DNA from: Thiobacillus sp.
GTDB lineage: Bacteria > Pseudomonadota > Gammaproteobacteria > Burkholderiales > Thiobacillaceae
DNA: 64,000 bases
Assembly (NCBI GenBank): GCA_024235835.1
Contig: JACKLQ010000005.1
Span: forward strand, 1-64,000
Reading direction: 5' to 3'
The notes below the pieces were generated by a model. That model searched no databases. It saw only the letters and a list, made by a program, of their open reading frames with translations, and was not told the origin of the DNA. Both the position numbers and the translations under genes were made by a program. Position 1 is the stretch's first letter, and each line of letters starts with the position of its first letter. This document shows positions 33,736 to 42,800 of the stretch, piece after piece.

Positions 33736-33802
33736 CAAAGCCTGCGAGTTTGTGGGCAGGTCGTTACATGAACGTGAAGACGGCATGAGCCGAACGGCTC
33801 AT
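33736..33802 (-). promoter_or_regulatory. Composite promoter P7 before the ExbB fusion gene
   Basis: On the minus strand: ATGAGC-CGTTCG-GCTCAT (33802-33785) is a perfect palindrome. After 15 bases comes ATGTAAC-GACC-TGCCCAC (33769-33752), then 10 bases and GCTTTG (33741-33736), a poor -10. The palindrome is among the best of the set, the core promoter the worst. The site lies between the TpsA stop and the exbB fusion start, so it can only serve the latter. Confidence 0.65.
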
Positions 33803-33898
33803 GCCGGCAAGGATCGACGCGGATGCCCCGCATCGGCGGTTCCTTATCACATCAGGACGCGGAGGGAGCTCTTCAGCCGTCCCCGGCCCGGTCGCATC

Positions 33899-36800
33899 CT
33901 ATGCGCCACCGTCCGGGCCGCGTTTCTCCATTTCCCGTCGCTTGCGTTCGGCCTCGTCCATCTGCCCCCCCAGGCTGGCGGTGCCTTCGCCGAAGCCCAG
34001 CACTTCAACGGAGATGAAGGTGGGCTTGAAGCTTGCCAAGAGTTGCCTGGTCGCCTGGGCGTTCTCCTCGCCGTCCTTGGCGGAAGATGACATGGAGCGG
34101 GTGGCTTCGCTGGTGGCGCCGGCGGACTCGTTCAGGCCGCTCACCCCGCTCAACCCCGAAGACAGCCCGGATGTGTCGGCCACGGGCACCCCGGTGGAAA
34201 TGCCGCCTACCTGGATGTTGTCCGCCCCCACCACCCGCACGGCGGCGATGGACAGGTTGCCAGCGGAACGGATGCCCGCGTCGCCGGCATTGATTTCGCC
34301 GTTGGGCGCGATCAGGTGGCCATCGTCGCGGGGGTTGGCCCGGCTGGTGTTGATGGTGCCGATGCCGCTGCCGGCGACGGAGCTGGTGATGTCGAAAAAG
34401 ATGCGGCCGTTCTCCACGCGCAACTGGGGTGGTGGCGCGGCGGCGGCGGTCTTGGCCCCCTTGCCGGCATCGATGTCGCCCACGTCGGACCAGAGCAGGA
34501 TGGCCCCCCCCCCCAGGGTGAAGACGCGGGATTGGTTCACCAGGAAGTCGTCATGGACGTAGGCGCGGATATCGCCGCCGCGAATGGTGAAAAGGCCCAG
34601 TTCCGCTTCGCTCTTGCTGAGTTCTCCGCTGCTGGCGAGGCCCACGTTCACCAGGCCGCCAGGCGCGAAGATCTCCACATTCCCGCCCCGGTTGGAGCGT
34701 ACTTGGCTGAAATAGAAATTCACGTTGCCGGCATAGGTGATGGCTTCGCTGCCTGCTTTTGTCGGGAACAAGCTCGCCACGGCGTCAAAACCACGCTGGG
34801 CATCCTGGGCGACCTTGGGGGAGGGGGCCGCGTTGAACTCTTCACCGGCGGCCTGCAGTTCGTTGAAGAACACCCGGGTCACCCGGGCTTCCAGGGGCAT
34901 GGCCTCAAAGGCGGACCACAACGCATGCTGGCGGGCCGTCACCCGGGCGGCGTAATGGCCGTCCAGATAGGCATCGATGGTTTGCCTGTCAGCGGCGTTG
35001 TCCGGGTCCAGTTCAGGATGTTCAGCCAATACGGTAACCGCCACGTCCTTGCGGGCTCGGTAGCCAAGCTCGTTCCGAAGGTCGTTGAGCGCCTTGCTTC
35101 CCGCCGCCAGGTAGTCGTTGGCGAAGGCCTGGTAATGCGGTTCACGCACTCCACCATCCTGGATGCCCAGGCCAGCCATGATCATCAGGTCGGCGCCCTG
35201 CTTGTCCAGGTAAGGGTTGAATTCATTGCCGATGGAGAGCACCCCTTCGGAACTGCCCAGGTCCACGTCCCGGCCCGCCTGGAGCATCAGGTAGCCGGGG
35301 CCGGCCACGGCCATGGCATGGTTGCTGGAACTCACGCTGCCGTCTGCCACGTTGAAGCCATCCGGCAGGCGGATGTCCCGTCCGGCGCGGATGCTGCTCA
35401 TGTCATCAGAGTGGACGTTCTGGATCACCATGGAGAGGTCCTTCACGTCCCGTCCCGCCTTGAGATGAGCGGCCTTCGGGAGCACCAGTTCCACCAGAGA
35501 GCCCCCTTCCGTGACCCCGAGGATGTCCCCTGCAAGGGCGTAGATACGCGCCGCGGTCCTGTCTCCTAGATGCAGTAGGCCGGGGGCGTGGTTCAGGAAG
35601 GACTCATACAGGGAGAGATCCGGCTGGCTCGTGCCAGGTCGGGTCAGGTTGGGCAGTTGGTCCGGACTGTAGTCGGACATCACCAGTCCGCCCTCGAAAA
35701 CGACGTCCCGCCCGGCTGCCAGCACCAGTTGGCCGGTGGCATGGGGCAGCATGGTCAAGCCATCCTGGATCACCACGCCGCCCAGGGGGGTCCTGGCGGC
35801 CAGGGTGCCTGGGTAGGCATGGGTCGCATTGGCCAGGGAGATGCCCTCCAGCACCGACAGGACATCCAGCCTGGAGGTGGGGGCACCGCTGTTGACCACA
35901 AAATTGACGTTGTCCGCCCCCACGCCAGGGGGGGTGTTGTTGCCGTGGGCGTCCTGCAGGAGGGGATCTACAAATCCCAGGATGGTCGCTTTCTCGGGTG
36001 CATACACCGAAATCCGGGCATCCCCGGCGGTGAAGCCCACTTCAGCGGTGAGCCCTGCCACCAGCCGGCCCTGGCCCTCTTGCACCATCACCTGGGCACC
36101 GGTGATGTCACCCCCGGCCCGCAAGCGTACGTCTCCGCCTCCCTGCTGCGCAAGGTTGGCGGCATCGGGGGCGGCGCTCCGGTCGCCACCCTGACGCGCG
36201 TTGGTGGGGGCGAACAGCCAGAGATTGACGACATCCCCGGCCGCGGCCACATCGATGTCTCCGCCTCCCAGGGTGCCAATGCCTCGTTTGAACAGGTCGA
36301 AGCGAGGGAAGTACGAGGGCTGCCGGTTCAGGTACACCTGGCCCGTGGCCAGGTCGATGTCCGCATCCTGGTAGCGCAATTGCCACTCTCTCGCCTCTGT
36401 CGCCAGTGTATTCCTGTCTTCGATGTCTCCCCCCGCACGGATGTGGATGTCCCCGCCCTGGGTGGGATAGATCGCTTTCAGAACCTGGTTGGGGTAGGCG
36501 GTGGGGAAACCGGCAGGTGACAGGCGATCGAAGCCGGGCACCGCCGGCCCAGGGATGCCCGCCGTATAGATCACCGACTTGGCCCCCTCCAGGACCACGT
36601 TTCCACCGGCGGCGATGCGGATGTCGCCGGCTCCGGTGCGGATGAATTTGCCGGCCGCGAGGGAGAAGTTCCCGTTCCCCGCCGCATAGGCAAAGGGGTT
36701 CGCGGCCTGGGTGTCCGCGCCCGCCACGAAGTTGTAGGCGCTGGAAGGCCCTGCCTGGAGTACGTAGGCGGAGTGCTTGCTTTGGTCGAATTTTTCGCCG

Positions 36801-39800
36801 TTGGGGAGGCTATTGCCGATCCAGAAACCATCATTGATGGACCCCTTGATGACGAGATCTCCAGCCGCCCTCAGGGTCAGTACCATGGCCTGGCTGGTGC
36901 GTACTGCCACCGGTCGGGTGATACTCAGGGTGGCCGAGCTGGACTTGAACAGGTTCCAGTCCCGGGATACTTCCAGATTGCCGGCACTGCGGACTTCAAC
37001 ACCCGGCGTGACCCGGAATGCAGGATTTCCGGTTGGGTCCAGGCGGCTGGCAATGGCGGCGGCCTTGCTCATGAAAATGTTGTTTTCAGTATTCAGGCTG
37101 TCGAACCCCAGCTTGATTCCGCTGGTGGTGCCGATGTCGATCTTGCCGAAGCCGTCGTAGACCTTGACCCCTTCCGCCAGGATTTCCCGGGCGCCCAGGA
37201 TTTGTCCATCCAGGGCGGATATTGCCAGGTCTGTCCCGGCCCCGTTGCCAGTTCGCGGAGCCCGCAACCAGACGCGCCCGCCGCCTCCTGTAATCATGCC
37301 TGCCCGGTCCCCTGTCACATCGATCATGGAATCCGCTTCCGTGGCCAGGGTTCCGGCGGAGCTGGAAAGGATCACCGTGCCGCCCCGTCCCAGGGTGCCG
37401 GCCGTGCTTTCAGTGTCGGCCAGCCCCAGGGCCAGGAGCTTGCCGCCGGCATCCAGGATCAGGTCGTCCTTGGCATATAGCCCGATCTCGCCGCCCTTGT
37501 CGCCCGAGGCATCCAGGGTGCCCAGCACGCGGATGCCGCCGTTGTCGGCGGTCAATTCCACCCGGCCGGCCCGTAGGGTATCAGTGGCCGCCACCTCCAG
37601 GTCGCCACTGCGCAGCCGTAACACCTGCTCGCCCCGGAAGCCCTGGCCCAGGGCCGAGTTAATCGCGGACAGGTCATCGCCGCCCCCCGGGGCGCCGGCA
37701 TCGAACAGGGCCAGGGTATCCAGCCGGAAGGTCGCGCCCTCGCCGGCGGGGGCCAGGCTGTTGCCGTGGACATCCCGTAATGCCTGGGCACGTCCCCGCA
37801 GTTCTCCCTCTACCCGGAAGTGGCCGGATCGGGCGGACACTTCCACCGAGCCCGCGTCGGCGCCATCTGCGGATACATCCACCAGGCTGCCGTCGTCCAT
37901 CACCACGTTACCCGCTTCCGCCACCATCTGCACCGCGCCGCCAGGCAGGGCAAAGGACTCGTCATGAATGCCCACCACCTGGCCCCGGGCCAGGACTTGG
38001 CCCCCGTCCACCAGAGTGAGGTCACCATCGGTGGCGGTGAAGGTCACCGTGCCAGAGGGTGTCTCCACAATGGACCCATGGACCACGCTGGCGCCACTGA
38101 AGGCGAGGCTCGCGACGACCCCCGCGCTCTCCGCTCTGAAACCCTGTGGTGGGCTGCGCCGGACGGTCCGCAACATGCCATCGGCTTCGAAGGCGTAGAC
38201 GGCGCCATTGTTGGCGGTGATGCGGGGAGTGGCCAGGGTCAGGTCGCCATCCGCTTTCAGGCTGCCCTCTCCCTGAGCCTGAAGGGCCCCTTGGGCGATC
38301 ACCGTGCTGGAAGTGTAGCCGGCGATGCGGAAGACACCATCACCGAGGCTCAGGGTATCGGCCTGAAGTGTCAGGTTGCCTGCTCCGGGGACAAGCTGGC
38401 CGGGGGTGGAAAAGCCATTGCCGGATCGGTTGTTCAGTTCCAGCCTGCCTGCCGCCAGTACCGCATCGCCCCCGTAACCGGCGATACCTGCCGATTCAAG
38501 CCGCAGGCGGGGCATTGCCAGGTTGGGGTTGGCGAGGCGCAACGCCTGGAACATGGCTTGCATGTCCAGGTTCCCGTGGATGTCCAGGGTGCTGTAACTG
38601 CGCAGGGTCAGGTCACCCACCCCGGCAAGGAGGGCCTTAAGGTCTTCCTGGGCGAACACCAGTCCGGGCACCTGGATGGCGGGGGCGCCAAAGCTGATGC
38701 GGCCCGCGCCAATATCGAGCTGGCCACCGTCCAAAAGGGTGGGCTGGGCCGCCGCCAGGTTGTCCAGGGTGGCGTCCAGGATCACGGCATGGCCGCTGAT
38801 GCTGGCGTCTGCCGCCACGTCGAGCACCCCCCTCTGGCTGCCCACGGACTGGCGCACGATTTCCAGGCCACCGGCACTGGCCACGGCCAGCAGGGCGCCA
38901 TCACCGGAAACGCCGGCCAGATCAGAAAAATCCATCCGGTTATCGCCATCCAGGTCGCCGATGGCATATACCGCTGCCAGATCTCCACGATTGGCCTGCC
39001 TGGGGTTGTTGCTTTCATCCAGATAATCCAGCCCATTCCCCAGGGCATGAATGGCCACATCGTCCAGGTCATGCAGGCCATCAGCGTTGAGGTCGGCCCC
39101 CAGGGCAAGGGCGTCTGCGTCGTTCAGGAACCCATCCTGGTTGATGTCCAGGTCGGCATGGGCGGCGTGGCCCAGAGTCAGCCGTCGCGGTGCGTCCGCC
39201 GCCGTGCCCCTGGTTCGCAGGGTCGCGCCGTCCGCCAGGGTGACGCGCTCCGTGGCGGCCAATAGCACTTCACTTCCGGCCAGGGGATGCCGGACATCAT
39301 TTGCCAGCAGTATCTCCGAGGCGCCTACCCGTGCCCAGGTGCCCAAAGCGGTTTGTGTCCGGGTGCCTCCCAGCAGCAGGCTTTCCGCCTTCAGGGCATT
39401 GAGCATGCCCACCTCCAGGGTCAGATACCCGGCCATCGCCGGCGCGCCATCGGACACCACCGCCAACCGGGGCGCGGACAAATCCACCTGGGCCCCCCTC
39501 CGCCCGGAGTCATGATCTGCGGCAAGGTTGCCGGCGAAGATCAGATCACCACTGGCTTCGATGCTTACCCGCCCGGCATCGCCGGGCAGCAGGCCGCCGG
39601 AGCCCGACAGGAAGGCTGACGCGGCGGTGGAGAGATATTCGGATTGGCCGCGGATCAGGTCGCCGGGCTGCACCCGATAGGCGCCCCGTCGGCCCACGTT
39701 GACCAGGGCGCCGTTGTGGGTCAGCAGGGCGCCTTGTCCGGCGACGATGGCAGCGCCGTCCGCTTGGACATGGTTCTGGCCAGGGACCATGTCCAGCTGG

Positions 39801-42800
39801 CCCGGCACTGGGGTGATGGCGTAGGCACCAGGCAGCAGGGCATAGCGGGCCGGCAGGAGGGTGTAGTAACCGTCCTTCAAGCCAGTCACGCCGGCCAGGT
39901 GGATGGACTGGCCCGCCAGGGGCTGGGTGGCATCGTCGTCGTACTGGGGGTCCTGGGGGGCGAAGCCATTGCCGTAGCCCGGGAGGATGGCGTAGGTGTC
40001 GGGGTTGTGGGCGGAATCAAGCACGTCCATGGAACCGCCCAGGCCAGGAATCCACTCCTGGGCCAACAGGTCACCACCGCCGCTCACATCCAGGGTAGCC
40101 CGCTTTTTCACCGCCACCGCCGGCGCAGAAAGGACCACGGCCTTGTCCGGGGCGCTCAATTCCCGGCTCAGGCCATTGACCTGATAGACCCACTTGCGTC
40201 CGGTGAGTACGGTGCTGCCCAGGGGAATGACCTGGCCTTCCCCTGACACGCTGGTGAGGCTGCCGGCATCCAGGGTCACCGAGTTCGTGCCTTGCAGGGC
40301 GATCTCGCCGAAGGGTGCCTTGACGACGCCCCGTTGCATGATGTCATCGGCCTGGACCACCAGGCTGCCGGCGGCGGACAGCACGGGACCGGGGGTGCCG
40401 TTGCGGTTGAAGATCACCCGGCTGCCGGCCCCTTGGGCATGTATCACGTATTCCGTCAGCGTGGCGGGATAGACCTGGCGGGCAGTGAAGTTGATCGTGC
40501 CCGCGGCGCCCAGGGCGCCGGTGGGGTAGGGCAGAGCGGCGTCAGCAATGACCCCCACGGCCCGGATATCCCCAGCGCTGGTGAAATGGGCCTGCTCAAT
40601 GCCTTGCAGGCTGAGGTAGCCATGCAGGTCGATGTGTCGGGCCGATACTTTCAGTTGCCCGGTGCCGGGCAGGGGCGTCTCCAGGACCTGCCGCTGGACG
40701 AACCGGGTGGTGTTGCCCAGACCCACGTAGGCTGCTGCCAGGTCCACGCGGCCGCCATCTGATTCCAGAACCGGCGCATTCAGGTTCATGACCCGATTCA
40801 TGCCCAGGTTCGGGTTGCCTTCAAAGGCCACGGCATGTTCGGCGTTCAGGTGCAGGCTGGCAAAGCCCGCATTCTCCAGTTGGCTGGCGCCCAGGCGAAC
40901 TCGTCCCGGGGCCGCGCCATCGATGGCGTCACCGGGGTTCAGGGCGTCCGCCAGGGGAGTGTGGATGTCGCTCAGGACGATCTTCCAGCGCCGGTCGGGG
41001 TCGATGCTGGGGTAGGACGCGGGGTTGCCCGACGTGGTGCCGGGGTAGGGAGGCACCCGCAGCTCCGGGTCCACGCCGGCCCGGTCCAGGGTCACCGTCA
41101 GGGCGCCTCCCACACTGCCGGGAGCCGAGGCTGCCATGGCCGCATCCAGCACGGCGCCTTCCCGCGCTTGGACCAGGATGGCGCCGCCCGAGCTGGCCAC
41201 CCGCTGGCGAAGGTAGGTGAAGCCACGCTGGGTGGGGACGGCCACATCCAGTTGCGCCGCGGCTCCGGAAACGTCCAGGCGTGCCCCGGACTGGGCGACC
41301 ACATAGCCCTTGTGAGAAGTAAGGCGGATGGTGCCGCCGTCCAGTACCTGGCCCCGGTTCAGGCCATCATTGCCGGGCTGGCTCACCACGGCGCCGCCCG
41401 CGTCCAGTACCGCGCCATGGCCGATCCAGATGGCCTGGCTGGGGTCATAGCCAGGATCCGAATCCTCCTCCCCCGGGTTTCCCCGCATGGTGAGCCGGAT
41501 TTGCCCCGCCGGCGCCACAAGCCTGCCATGGACCTGGAGCTGGTGCTGGGTGGCGGAAAGGTCCAGCTCACCGCCGGCCTCGAGTTCGAGACGGGAACCG
41601 GCTTCCACCGCCAGCCAGCCGGTGGGGGTGCCATCCGCCAGGTAGGGGCTGCCATGGGTGGACTTCAGGCTGACATCCACCGCCTGGCGGTAGTCCTCCG
41701 GAGGACGTTCCACGTGGGTCATGCCCGCCAGGGCCTGGCCACTGATCCGGGTGGCAAAGTCCAGATTCAGAGCCAGCAGGCGTTGCCGGGGGTGCAATTG
41801 GGCGCCGCTTTGCAGCACCACGCTGTTCACACCCTCAAGGGCATAGGCACCGAAACCGGCTTGGTTGAGGTCGTCCGGGCTGAATAGCAGTTCACCCGCC
41901 ACGCCCCGGCGCGTGGTGCCCAGGGTCAGGGCCGGGGCACGCAGGGTCAGGGTACCTCCCCGGTTCATGCCCCAGGCCCGCAGTTCTCCCCGGAGCAGCA
42001 GGTTCGGGGTCATGAGGTCCAGCACCTCCTCGTTGCTGGTGGATAGCAGGGTGATGTCCCCGCCGGTGCCACCTTCCAGGACATGATCCGCGCCATACCA
42101 GCCACCACTGTTGGCATCCAGCAAGCTGCCGGCGCCCAGTGCCAGCCCCGTGACCGACCGGAGGGTGATGTCACCGCCATCCAGCACCACGGCAGCGTTG
42201 ATGTCGGCGTCCGGCAGGGTGTCGTTGGTCCAGACCCCGGCCACGGAGAGCACCACGCCATCGCCCACCCGGATGCCTGTTTCCCCCAGGCCGGTGGTGG
42301 TCGTGAGCTGGCTGGCCAGATGCATGGAGCCCCCCGCCACCTGAATGCCGGCCTGGACATCCACGGCGCCCCCCACCAGGGTGGCGCTGCCGTAGGCCGG
42401 CAAATCCAGGCCGCCGTCCGGGGCCACGATGATCTTGCCGTTGCTGTACACCTCCACATGGCCCACTCCGCTGTCGCGCAGCATGCCTGTGGATAGCACG
42501 AAGGTGTCCCAACGGTTCGCGGCCAGGGCCGTGTTGGCGGTGAATTTTCCCGGCAAGGTGGTGGAGGTGCCGCTCAGGAGCACATCCGGGATTTTCATGT
42601 CACCGTTGGCCACCCCGGCCTGGCTGGCGTTGCCGATCACCAGCCGGCCCAATGCCGGCAACTGGCCCTGGGTGGGCGCGGTGCCGTCAGTGCTGGGCCG
42701 CCGCCTTTGGAAGGGGCCGGTGATGGTGCGGGCGATCAACGACCCATCCATGGCCAGGGCACTGGCTTCCAGGCTCAGGCTGCCGGCATTCTGGCCCTGC

